DNA of 27,329 bases. Source: Verrucomicrobiota bacterium. GTDB lineage: Bacteria; Verrucomicrobiota; Verrucomicrobiia; Limisphaerales; JAHEOI01. Location: positions 1 to 27,329 of the forward strand of contig JAHEOI010000059.1 of NCBI GenBank assembly GCA_018610125.1. The letters run 5' to 3'. Positions within the stretch are counted from its first letter, which is position 1; the number at the start of each line of letters is the position of its first letter. Made by a program: the position numbers and the translations under genes. This document shows, piece by piece, positions 14,809 to 26,352 of the stretch. The notes beneath the pieces are model-generated. The model did not search any database and was not told the DNA's origin. It saw only the letters and a program-made list of their open reading frames with translations.

Positions 14809-16434
14809 ATGAAATACAAAAATGCTCAACGAACACTTCAAGATCCGGCGTGGCGGACGCGGGTCTTGGCGACCACGCTTGCCCTCGTCGTCGGGGGAGT
14901 CGGTATCGGCCGCGCTGTCGGCCAAGAGAGCGGGGATTCGGCTTCAAACGGTCGGCAGCTCGCGCCTGCCGGCGTTGAAATCACCGAATTCAACTTTTCG
15001 GAGGAGCATCCGGATTTTCTGGATGCCATGCTTAAGCTCCCGGGGGGGATTCCCAAAAAGCCGGTGATCACCTCGTTCGAAACGGGCGAGGAGATTACCA
15101 TCGAATGGACCGGATTCGCCGCTCCGTATCAAGTCGAGCGCAGCACGCTGCTAAGCAATGATTGGGAGCCGGTCGGTGATGAAACCGATTCTCAATCGCT
15201 CTCGTTTCTAAACGAGGGAAGCCAATCGTTGGGATTCTTCCGTGTCGATGGACGCGCTCCCAACTTTGCGGGCGCGGAGACATGCATGAGCTGTCACGAT
15301 GAGAAACACGCGAACTGGTCCGAAACACCCCATGCCCACGCGATGGAGTCCTTGGAGAAGATCGGGCAGGCGCAAAACAGCCACTGCGTTGTCTGTCACT
15401 CGGTCGGGCACGGCCTCGAAACCGGCTTCAAGGATATGCAAAGCACCCCCGGTCTGGCGGGAGTGCAGTGTGAAAGTTGCCATGGGCCCGCAGCGGAGCA
15501 TGCTGCGGATCCCGGCGATCCAACCAAGCGGCCGTTGATTGAAATGGCCTCGGAAATGTGCGGCAGTTGCCATAATGGTCCGCACCACGCCATGTACGAA
15601 GAATGGAACCTGGCGAAGCATTCGGTTGCGACACCTTCCCTCCAGGCCAATTCGCATTCGCGAGAGAGCTGCCTCGAATGCCATTCTCAGGACTACCGGT
15701 ATAAGCAAGAGCATGGATTGGAAACGCCGTCGGTGGCCAATGCCAAGCTTTCGATCGAATGCAGCACTTGCCATGAGCCGCACGGTGGCGTGGAGCAGGA
15801 TTACCAGTTGAGGAAGCCGACTGCAATGCTTTGCGGCCAATGCCATACAACCGGGGAATCGACGCTGGGCGATACGCCTCACCACCCACAGTTTGAGATT
15901 CTAAAAGGGGAATCAGGCTTTCAGGCCGACGGGAGTGATCTCGAAAACTCGCATGCGCATAGCAGTCTGGCGCAGGGGACCGGCGAGGCTTGCGCTCAAT
16001 GTCATGTGGTGAAGCATGAGGTCGAGGAGCCGACGGAAGGCAATCCGGTTGTTACCGGGCACACCTTCAATCCGTTCGATGAATCGATCAAACAGCACCA
16101 AGCGAGTCAGTACACCGGATGTCAAAAGTGCCACAGCGATGCGGTTGCGGATGCCTTGCGCACGTCGCTGCAATCGAGTGTCTCGGACCGATTGGCCCAA
16201 TTGGCGCCCTTCTTCGATTCCGGTAGCGACCAATACATCGATCCGTCGAGCTTGAATTCGGAGGAGAAAGAGCGGCTACAAGCAGCCGAGTTTAACTTCA
16301 AGCTGATTGAAGCCGACGGCAGTCTCGGGGTCCATAATCCGAAGCATGCAAGGGCGGCGTTGGATGTGGCTGAGAAGGTGGTGGAGGAATTGACCGGCAG
16401 CTCCATCAGCCAGACAGCGCTAAGCAGCAGGTGA
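14809..16434 (+). CDS. Secreted nonaheme cytochrome c (c554/octaheme-like)
   Basis: A 541-residue exported protein with a signal peptide (VLATTLALVVGGVGIGRAVGQ). Residues about 85-147 form a small beta-sandwich like those of verrucomicrobial surface proteins (ITIEWTGFAAPYQVERS to LGFFRVDG). Nine CxxCH motifs follow, starting at 159, 193, 221, 251, 288, 318, 342, 395 and 438. The first block (GAETCMSCHDEKHANWSETPHAHAM) is typical of cytochrome c554-type domains. GHTFNPF and the C-terminal GSLGVHNPKHARAAL resemble distal-ligand regions of octaheme nitrite/hydroxylamine-type cytochromes. All sites keep His as proximal ligand, so no Lys-ligated NrfA-type active site is visible. The strong AGGAGGT site fixes the start. 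It may be a periplasmic electron store, an extracellular partner of the conduit or a reductase; the sequence does not decide. Confidence 0.88.
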   Translation: MKYKNAQRTLQDPAWRTRVLATTLALVVGGVGIGRAVGQESGDSASNGRQLAPAGVEITEFNFSEEHPDFLDAMLKLPGGIPKKPVITSFETGEEITIEWTGFAAPYQVERSTLLSNDWEPVGDETDSQSLSFLNEGSQSLGFFRVDGRAPNFAGAETCMSCHDEKHANWSETPHAHAMESLEKIGQAQNSHCVVCHSVGHGLETGFKDMQSTPGLAGVQCESCHGPAAEHAADPGDPTKRPLIEMASEMCGSCHNGPHHAMYEEWNLAKHSVATPSLQANSHSRESCLECHSQDYRYKQEHGLETPSVANAKLSIECSTCHEPHGGVEQDYQLRKPTAMLCGQCHTTGESTLGDTPHHPQFEILKGESGFQADGSDLENSHAHSSLAQGTGEACAQCHVVKHEVEEPTEGNPVVTGHTFNPFDESIKQHQASQYTGCQKCHSDAVADALRTSLQSSVSDRLAQLAPFFDSGSDQYIDPSSLNSEEKERLQAAEFNFKLIEADGSLGVHNPKHARAALDVAEKVVEELTGSSISQTALSSR

Positions 16435-16446
16435 CATGGGTCGGCG

Positions 16447-16484
16447 ACCCGGAAAGAAAGGGGTGCTTCCCCTTCTTTCCGGGT
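16447..16484 (+). terminator. Strong hairpin after the nonaheme cytochrome gene
   Basis: The arms 16447-16463 and 16469-16484 pair over 16 bp with a single bulged A and a TGCTT loop, 12 bases after the cytochrome stop and 27 bases before the hemA start. No T-run follows, so it may act as a factor-assisted terminator or as a 3'-end stabiliser that lowers read-through into hemA. Confidence 0.65.
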
Positions 16485-16510
16485 AGGGGCAACAGAAAGG
16501 GCAAGCAATC

Positions 16511-17659
16511 ATGACGCTGTATTGCATTGGTATCAACCATCGGACCGCGCCCGTTGCATTGCGCGAGCAACTGACGGTTCCGAGGGACAAAGAGTCGATC
16601 GTGCTGGCAGACCTTCAGAGGCTGCCGGGCGTGGAGGAAATCGTCCTCCTGAATACCTGTAATCGGTTGGAGGTTTATCTCAGCGCTTCAAAGGCGGTCG
16701 TTAACGGCACGGAGATCTTGTCGACGGTGGCAAAGGCCGTTTCGGGCAGCGGTCCCGGGATCGAAAAGGCGCTTTTGGAGCGCTCGCTTCGGATTCACAA
16801 AGACCGCGATTGCATTCATCACTTGTTTCGGGTGGCTAGCAGTTTGGATTCTCAAGTGGTTGGTGAGACGGAAATCGTGGGGCAGGTGAAGCGGGGTTAT
16901 CAGCAAGCTCAAGAAGCGGGGACTGTCGGAAAGTGGCTGAGCAAAGCATTTCAGAAAGGGCTTCATGTCTCAAAGCAGGTCAGGACCCGCTCGGGGATAG
17001 GGCGTTATTCGACTTCCATCGGCGCCGTTGCCGTCGACCTCGCTTGTAGCATTTTCGATGGGAAGTGGTCGGAGAAAACGGTTTTAATCGTCGGAGCCGG
17101 AAAAATCAGTGAAACGACACTGCGGCATCTTTCCAAGAAAGGCGCCAAAAACGTTTTGATTGCGAATCGCTCATTTGAGCGAGCCGAAGAGCTGGCCGAC
17201 CGGTTTGAAGGGCGAGCGTTTCGATTTGAAGCGTTGCCGGAGGCCTTGGCTCAAGCCGACATTGTCGTCAGCTCAACCGGTGCGAGCTATCCGATTATCA
17301 CCCAAGCCAATCTCTTGCCTGCATTCAGACAGGGCGGGAAGCGATCCCTGTTTTTGATTGATCTTGCGTTGCCGCGCGATATCGAGACCGATGTCCAGAA
17401 CGCTTGCGGAATCTATGTCTACAATCTCGATCAATTGAATGAGATCGCGAACGAGAATCTGAAACGCCGCGAAAATGAGGCAACCGAGTGCGAGCGGCTG
17501 GTAACGGAGTGCGTCGGCAAGTATTGGACCGAAACTCAATCCGCTCCCAAGCCGAAAGCGCGTGCTGAACCGTCTGCCCTTCCGGCATTTCAATATTGCT
17601 GCCACGCGGTCTGTGACCCGTTGAGAGCGCACTCCGTGGCCAGGCGCTGGGCGCATTAG
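16511..17659 (+). CDS. hemA: Glutamyl-tRNA reductase, short C-terminus
   Basis: A 382-residue protein catalysing NADPH-dependent reduction of glutamyl-tRNA to glutamate-1-semialdehyde, the first step of C5 tetrapyrrole synthesis. The catalytic domain starts MTLYCIGINHRTAPVALRE and has the active-site Cys50 in NTCNR; SSLDSQVVGETEI and the SGIGRYSTSIG segment are conserved. The NADPH domain has VLIVGAGKISE (about 191-201). The helical linker (about 305-340) is present, but the C-terminal dimerization domain of typical bacterial enzymes (total 415-430 residues) is missing; instead an odd Ala/Pro/Cys/His tail of about 40 residues follows. hemC does not follow. Its place after the cytochrome cluster fits a need for heme. 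It converges on the DUF1501 gene with an 11-base gap. Confidence 0.94.
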   Translation: MTLYCIGINHRTAPVALREQLTVPRDKESIVLADLQRLPGVEEIVLLNTCNRLEVYLSASKAVVNGTEILSTVAKAVSGSGPGIEKALLERSLRIHKDRDCIHHLFRVASSLDSQVVGETEIVGQVKRGYQQAQEAGTVGKWLSKAFQKGLHVSKQVRTRSGIGRYSTSIGAVAVDLACSIFDGKWSEKTVLIVGAGKISETTLRHLSKKGAKNVLIANRSFERAEELADRFEGRAFRFEALPEALAQADIVVSSTGASYPIITQANLLPAFRQGGKRSLFLIDLALPRDIETDVQNACGIYVYNLDQLNEIANENLKRRENEATECERLVTECVGKYWTETQSAPKPKARAEPSALPAFQYCCHAVCDPLRAHSVARRWAH

Positions 17660-17670
17660 CTGCACGGTCC

Positions 17671-19047
17671 CTAACCGATAATCTCATTGACCACACGGCC
17701 GTGGACATCGGTGAGGCGGAAATCCCGGCCGCCGTAGCGATAGGTGAGCTCTTTGTGATTGAGGCCCAAGAGGTGCAGGATTGTGGCATGGAGATCATGG
17801 AGATGCACCGGGTTTTCGACGACCTTGCTCCCGTATTCGTCGGTCACGCCGTATGCTTGACCACCTTTGACACCGCCGCCGGCCATCCAGAAAGTAAACC
17901 CATCCGCGTTGTGACCGCGTCCCGAGCCGTATTGAAGCTCCGGCTTACGTCCGAACTCGCCGCCCCAGATCACAAGGGTATCCTCGAGAAGGCCACGTCG
18001 TTTCAAATCCGTCAGCAATCCCGCGATCGGCTTGTCCGTTTCGGCGCAAGTGCGCTCGTGCCCGTCCTTGATTTCTCGATGATGATCCCATGAGCCATGG
18101 CCAAGCTCGATAAATCGAACACCTGCTTCCGCGAAACGGCGAGCCAGCAAGCACTGCCGGCCGAAGTTATCGGTGGTGTCTTCTCCGATCCCGTAAAGCT
18201 CTAAAGTCTTTTTCGATTCCTTGGAGAGGTCCATGACCCGCGGGGCCACATCTTGCATACGGGACCCAAGCTCAAACGAGTCGATCACCCCTTCGATTTT
18301 GGGATCAGCGTGATGCTCGCTCAAGAGCCCCTCATTCATCGACTGGATCAGGTCTAGCTGGTCCGCTTGAACGTCGGCGGGAAAGCGATCATTGGAGACG
18401 TTGCGGATCCGGGCATTTTTAAGCGATTTCCCTTCCCAACCGATGCGAGTGCCTTGGTATGCCGCCGGCAGGAAGGCGCTGCCGTAGTTGGCCGGTCCGC
18501 CAAAGACGCGGCTGGGATTGATCGTGATAAAGCCCGGGAGGTCGTCATTCTCGGAACCCAAGCCGTAGAGCACCCAGGAACCGATAGAGGGGCGAGTGAA
18601 CTGGAAATCGCCTGTATGGATCAGCGGCACTGCTTGCGGATGGGCGGAGCTATCGGTCTGCATGCTGCGAATCACGCAAAGATCATCGACATGGCCCGCC
18701 ACGTGCGGAAAGAGGTCCGACACCCAGAGACCGCTCTCGCCATACCGATGGAACGGCCACGGTGAGCCCAGGAGCTCGTCGTCCTTATTGACCGTTTTCC
18801 CGTTGTCTTTATTGAGCTGCGGCTTAAAGTCGAACGTATCCATTTGGGAGGGGCCGCCCCTCATGAAAAGGAAAATGACCCGTTTGGCGCGCGGGCGGAA
18901 GTGAGGAGCGCTTGGTGCGAGGGGGTTGCGCTGGGCGGCAGCCGCCTCGGTTGCCAGACTGGCAAAGGCGAGATAGCCAAATCCGCAAAGAGCGGACTTC
19001 AGAAATTCGCGACGGGTGGTGATCAGCTTAACGTGGGGGCTTTCCAT
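17671..19047 (-). CDS. DUF1501 Tat-exported protein
   Basis: A 458-residue protein of the DUF1501 family, distantly related to the alkaline phosphatase/sulfatase superfamily. The N-terminus has a twin-arginine signal (TTRREFLKSALCGFGYLAFA), so it is exported folded. Family marks include VIFLFMRGGPSQMDTFDFKP, RSMQTDSSAHPQA, FIELGHGSWDHH and LVIWGGEFGRKPE, with Asp/His residues that could bind metal. These proteins are abundant in Planctomycetota and Verrucomicrobiota and are almost always encoded with DUF1549/DUF1553 proteins, as here; a role in degrading complex polysaccharides has been proposed but the reaction is not established. Its start overlaps the end of the upstream gene by 20 bases, which indicates translational coupling. 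Confidence 0.93.
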   Translation of the reverse strand: MESPHVKLITTRREFLKSALCGFGYLAFASLATEAAAAQRNPLAPSAPHFRPRAKRVIFLFMRGGPSQMDTFDFKPQLNKDNGKTVNKDDELLGSPWPFHRYGESGLWVSDLFPHVAGHVDDLCVIRSMQTDSSAHPQAVPLIHTGDFQFTRPSIGSWVLYGLGSENDDLPGFITINPSRVFGGPANYGSAFLPAAYQGTRIGWEGKSLKNARIRNVSNDRFPADVQADQLDLIQSMNEGLLSEHHADPKIEGVIDSFELGSRMQDVAPRVMDLSKESKKTLELYGIGEDTTDNFGRQCLLARRFAEAGVRFIELGHGSWDHHREIKDGHERTCAETDKPIAGLLTDLKRRGLLEDTLVIWGGEFGRKPELQYGSGRGHNADGFTFWMAGGGVKGGQAYGVTDEYGSKVVENPVHLHDLHATILHLLGLNHKELTYRYGGRDFRLTDVHGRVVNEIIG

Positions 19048-21364
19048 GGTCGATCTCCTGGTTTAATCGCGAGAGCGCTTCTCTCGGCGGGTGACTTTGC
19101 CGCGGTGGCTCGATGAGATAGCGAAATTCGGCACTGGCGAACAAGGCTTGACATAAGCCGGCCCAAGCAAGTAAGCGACGCCTTTCCTTTTCCGGATAGC
19201 GCGAGCGCAGACCCTTTTGACTTTGGCTTAGATAGCTTGCGGCCTCCGTAACCTCTTCAATCGAAGGGGATCGGCTTAGTGTGAGCCGATAAGCCAAGAC
19301 GATACGTCGGGTTTTGCCCTTGGCTTCGCTCTTAAAGAGACGCTTTGCCATCTTTTTGGACTGTTCGAGGATAAAGTCGCTGTTGAGAAGGAACAATGCT
19401 TGCGCGGGCACGGTGGTCTCGGCTCGATCGCCGATAACGAGGCTCGAGGAGGGGAAATCGAATTCTTGCAGCATATGGGGCAAATAGTGGCGGACCACCG
19501 GGAGGTAGACTGTCCGATGGTGGTTGGCCGGGTTCATCTTTTTGTACGGGAACTTCCGAGCCAACTTTTGACCGAGCTTGGTGACTGGGGATCCCGACGG
19601 CCGGCGGAGATTGAGCGCTCCACTGGCGCTCAAGATGGCATCACGGAGTGGCTCGACCTCGAGGCGTCGCGGGCTCATTCGCCAATAAAGGCTGTTCTCG
19701 GGATCGATGCGCCCGTTTTGTCGGTCATAATGGGTGCTCAATCGATAGGTTCGGCTCAGCACGATCGATCGGATCAACTCCTTGATTGACCAATCGTTTT
19801 CCATGAACCTTACCGCCAAATAATCGAGTAGCTTGGGATGGCTCGGTCGCTTCCCGAGAGCGCCGAAATTGTCGACACTCTCGACAAGGCCTCGACCGAA
19901 GAGGTGGTGCCAGACGCGATTCACAATGACCCGTGCCGTCAATGGGTTGTCCCGATTGGCAATCCAATTCGCCAAAGCGAGCCGGCCGCTCGCTTTTGGG
20001 TCGATTTCCGGGGCGTCTTTGACGTCGATGGCGGAAAGGAAACCGCGAGGCACTTGTTTTCCTTGCTTGCTTGGATTGCCACCGATTGCCACGTGTGCTT
20101 GAACCGCTTTATCCGCCTCCTTGGCCCCCATCGCGTAGCGAGGTGCCGCCGGTTTCCCCTCCTTGATCTCCGCTACCTTCCCTTTCAACCGCTTGACCTT
20201 GGCTTTGGCTGCCGCGACTTTTTTGTCCGTCGGAGATCCGCCCTCTCCATCCTTGGTTTTCGATTCCGATGACTCCTTTTGTTTCGATTTGAGATCCTTA
20301 AGCTTCTTTTCGGCCTCCTCAAGCTTGGTCTCGGTCTTCTTGAGTCGTTTTTTATAAGCCTGATAGGCCTTATGAAGCTTCTCGGCATCGGGGCCGTAAG
20401 GTACCAGTCCCGAGGGGTGATCACTGTATTTCTTCTTGCTCGTCCCGTACAAGGTCTTGGTGCTCAGGAAAATGCCGGCCAAGCTATAGTAATCTTCAGT
20501 GGGAATGGGATCGAATTTATGGTCGTGGCAACGGGCACAACCGACCGTCAAGCCAAGGAATGCCTTGCTCGTTGTCGTGATCTGGTCATCGACCATATCC
20601 ATCCGGAAAGTCTTCTGGTTGGCATTATGCCTTTTTTCCCCGATCGCCAGAAAGCCGGTCGCCAAACGCTGCTCATCCCGTTCCTCTCGCGATCTCGACG
20701 GTAAGAGGTCCCCCGCAAGCTGCTCCCGGATAAAGCGGTCGTAAGGCTTGTCTTGATTGAAGGCTTCAATGACGTAACGGCGGTAGGGCCAGGCATGCGG
20801 GTAGGTGAAGTTGAACTCCTTGCCGCTGGATTCGGCATAGCGCGCGACATCAAGCCAGTGGCGACCCCAACGCTCCCCGAATCGAGGAGAGGCAAGCAGG
20901 CGATCGACCACCTTTTCCAGTGCATTGGGGGAAGCGTCATTCACAAAGTTGTCGATAGCGCTCGGCTTAGGGGGAAGACCGATCAAATCAAAATAAAGTC
21001 GCCGAAGGAGCGGCTGCTTGGCAGCGTCCCGGACAGGCACCAACCCCTTACTTTCCATCCGCGCAAGAATGAAGTGATCGATCGCTGACTTCGGCCAGCT
21101 CGCATTGGCGAGCGCAGGCAACGGGGGATGCACCGGCGGCTTGAACGCCCAATGGCGTTTTCCATCCGCATCGCGGTCGCGGGAGCTTGGCGCAGCCGAC
21201 CCTGTTTTCGGGATTAACGCCAGTAGAACCAGCCCAATCCCGAGCCATATCAGGGTCCGGAGCCACTCCGTTTGAAACGCCTGTGTCCAAGAAATCCTCC
21301 GGTAAGCGGGTTTGCCGGGCGTATCCACAGTAAACCGATTCCGATTTTTAACAGAAATCGCCAC
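19028..21364 (-). CDS. DUF1549/DUF1553 (PSCyt2/PSD1) protein
   Basis: A 778-residue protein starting at GTG, with a membrane or signal segment at about 35-57 (LIWLGIGLVLLALIPKTGSAAP). The DUF1549 part is marked by HWAFKPP, AIDHFILARMESKGL, LLRRLYFDLIGLPP and RFGERWGRHWLDVARYAES; GCARCHDHKFDPI near residue 275 contains a CxxCH that may bind one heme. A charged coiled-coil (about 315-400, rich in Lys and Glu) separates it from the DUF1553 part (NPLTARVIVNRVWHHLFG, RSIVLSRTYRLS, MSPRRLEVEPLRDAI). The N-terminal cytochrome domain (PSCyt1) found in many family members is absent. It is paired with the DUF1501 gene, as usual in this group. No sulfatase or glycosidase lies beside it that would indicate the substrate. 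Confidence 0.92.
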   Translation of the reverse strand: MAISVKNRNRFTVDTPGKPAYRRISWTQAFQTEWLRTLIWLGIGLVLLALIPKTGSAAPSSRDRDADGKRHWAFKPPVHPPLPALANASWPKSAIDHFILARMESKGLVPVRDAAKQPLLRRLYFDLIGLPPKPSAIDNFVNDASPNALEKVVDRLLASPRFGERWGRHWLDVARYAESSGKEFNFTYPHAWPYRRYVIEAFNQDKPYDRFIREQLAGDLLPSRSREERDEQRLATGFLAIGEKRHNANQKTFRMDMVDDQITTTSKAFLGLTVGCARCHDHKFDPIPTEDYYSLAGIFLSTKTLYGTSKKKYSDHPSGLVPYGPDAEKLHKAYQAYKKRLKKTETKLEEAEKKLKDLKSKQKESSESKTKDGEGGSPTDKKVAAAKAKVKRLKGKVAEIKEGKPAAPRYAMGAKEADKAVQAHVAIGGNPSKQGKQVPRGFLSAIDVKDAPEIDPKASGRLALANWIANRDNPLTARVIVNRVWHHLFGRGLVESVDNFGALGKRPSHPKLLDYLAVRFMENDWSIKELIRSIVLSRTYRLSTHYDRQNGRIDPENSLYWRMSPRRLEVEPLRDAILSASGALNLRRPSGSPVTKLGQKLARKFPYKKMNPANHHRTVYLPVVRHYLPHMLQEFDFPSSSLVIGDRAETTVPAQALFLLNSDFILEQSKKMAKRLFKSEAKGKTRRIVLAYRLTLSRSPSIEEVTEAASYLSQSQKGLRSRYPEKERRRLLAWAGLCQALFASAEFRYLIEPPRQSHPPREALSRLNQEIDHGKPPR

Positions 21365-21518
21365 GGTACAATCATTCTAAATCGTTCGAGCAACGGCTCT
21401 TGATCAGGTAACTATGTCCGAGCTTGACCGCAAATGTTGTTCGCGTCAAGGATGGAATTGGTGTCGGGTTTCCATGAGAAACCGGAAGCGGAGTGCCGTT
21501 CCTACCGCAGGTCGAATC

Positions 21519-22532
21519 CTAAGGCGTGAGCGGGCTGGTTTTGTGGTAGGATCCGAGGACTTTGAGGTAATTGGCGCGCTCAAAGGCGTCGGGCTCGGCG
21601 ACAGCCTGCTGGCTCATGCTGCCTTGCATCTCTTGGATGGATTCGTATTGTTTTTCCTCCATCCACTCCGTCAGCGTGTTGAGGAGTCGCGTGATATGAA
21701 TCGTGCCGTTTTGAAGCAATGCCGAGGCAAGCATGGCAACCTTGGCGCCGGCCATCATGCATTTCAGGACATCCTCGGTCGTATGAACCCCTCCGGTCAC
21801 AGCCAGATCGGCATCGGTATGGCCATACAAGATAGCAACCCACCGGAGGCGAAGGCGTAGCTCATGCGAGCTGCTTAAGGTCAGGTTGGGAACGACCTCC
21901 AGATTTTCGAGGTCAAAGTCCGGTTGATAAAATCGATTGAAGAGCACAAGCGCGTCGGCGCCGGCGTCCTCCAGTTTTGCGGCCATGTTGCTCAACGCGC
22001 TGAAGTAGGGAGAGATCTTGACCGCGATCGGGATTTGGACCGTGCGACGGAGGTCTTTGACCAGGTCGGCATACATCCGCTCGACTTCGGCACTGTCGGT
22101 CTTTGGGTCCGTCGGGATGTAGTATTCGTTGATCTCCAGGGCGTCCGCTCCCGCATCCTGAATCTTTTTCGCGTACTCGATCCAGCCACCCGATGAAACC
22201 CCGTTGAGGCTCCCGATGACAGGGACATCGACCGCTTTCTTGGCCTGTCGGACATGCTCAATGTAAGATTCCGGACCCAGGTTATACTCGGTCAGGTCAG
22301 GGAAATAGGTCAATGCTTCCGCGAAGCTTTCGGCGGCGTGCGAGAGGTGATGATCGAGCTGGTGACTCTCGAGGGTGATCTGTTCTTCAAACAAAGAGTG
22401 GAGGACCACTGCCGAGGCGCCTGCGTCCACCAATTGCCGGAGCGTGTCGATACGCTCTGACAATGGCGAGGCTGAAGCGACGATTGGGTTCTTTAACGTC
22501 AATCCCAAGTAAGATGTGCTCAAATCAACCAT
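21519..22532 (-). CDS. Dihydroorotate dehydrogenase-like FMN protein
   Basis: A 337-residue TIM-barrel flavoprotein. The open frame extends upstream to 22646, but that stretch overlaps the end of the PFOR gene and lacks family residues; MVDLSTSYLGLTLKNPIVASASPL is the normal beginning and AAAGAGA lies upstream, so ATG 22532 is chosen. FMN/phosphate elements include NPIVASASPLS, the GADALEINEYYIP strand, IAVKISPYF and AVTGGVHTTEDVLKCMMAGA. Proteins of this type are commonly encoded next to nifJ; their true substrate is uncertain and they may not make pyrimidines. The gene begins 32 bases after the PFOR stop on the same strand, so the two likely form an operon, possibly linking flavin chemistry with ferredoxin or pyruvate metabolism. 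Confidence 0.88.
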   Translation of the reverse strand: MVDLSTSYLGLTLKNPIVASASPLSERIDTLRQLVDAGASAVVLHSLFEEQITLESHQLDHHLSHAAESFAEALTYFPDLTEYNLGPESYIEHVRQAKKAVDVPVIGSLNGVSSGGWIEYAKKIQDAGADALEINEYYIPTDPKTDSAEVERMYADLVKDLRRTVQIPIAVKISPYFSALSNMAAKLEDAGADALVLFNRFYQPDFDLENLEVVPNLTLSSSHELRLRLRWVAILYGHTDADLAVTGGVHTTEDVLKCMMAGAKVAMLASALLQNGTIHITRLLNTLTEWMEEKQYESIQEMQGSMSQQAVAEPDAFERANYLKVLGSYHKTSPLTP

Positions 22533-22564
22533 AACGAATCTCTTTAAGGGTTGGCATGCCCGGA

Positions 22565-26164
<3,600 letters not shown>

Positions 26165-26352
26165 AAGCGCCTTTTAATGCGTTCCCATTCATAATCGCCT
26201 CCTGCTTACCCCATCAGCTACTCTGATTTTGCCGAACACGACTCATTTTTTGGTTACTATTCCGGTTTTTGGGGAGCAACGGGAAGGGGTGAAAGATTTT
26301 GAAATCGAACAGAAATGCAAGGTAGGCTAACCTCCGAGGCTAAGAAGAGGTC
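26165..26352. promoter_or_regulatory. Divergent promoter region
   Basis: This 188-base gap separates the divergent PFOR and mannosyltransferase genes. For the plus strand, TTGAAA (26299-26304) and TAGGCT (26323-26328) could be -35 and -10 elements with an 18-base spacer. AT-rich sequence around 26226-26270 may serve the minus-strand gene. GAAGAGG at 26344-26350 is the ribosome binding site of the plus-strand gene, with tight spacing. Confidence 0.3.

Noticed and set aside
21505..21525. tRNA T-loop-like string GGTCGAATCCTA
   Set aside because: No acceptor, D-arm or anticodon arm can be built around it, and it lies at the end of the dihydroorotate dehydrogenase-like gene.
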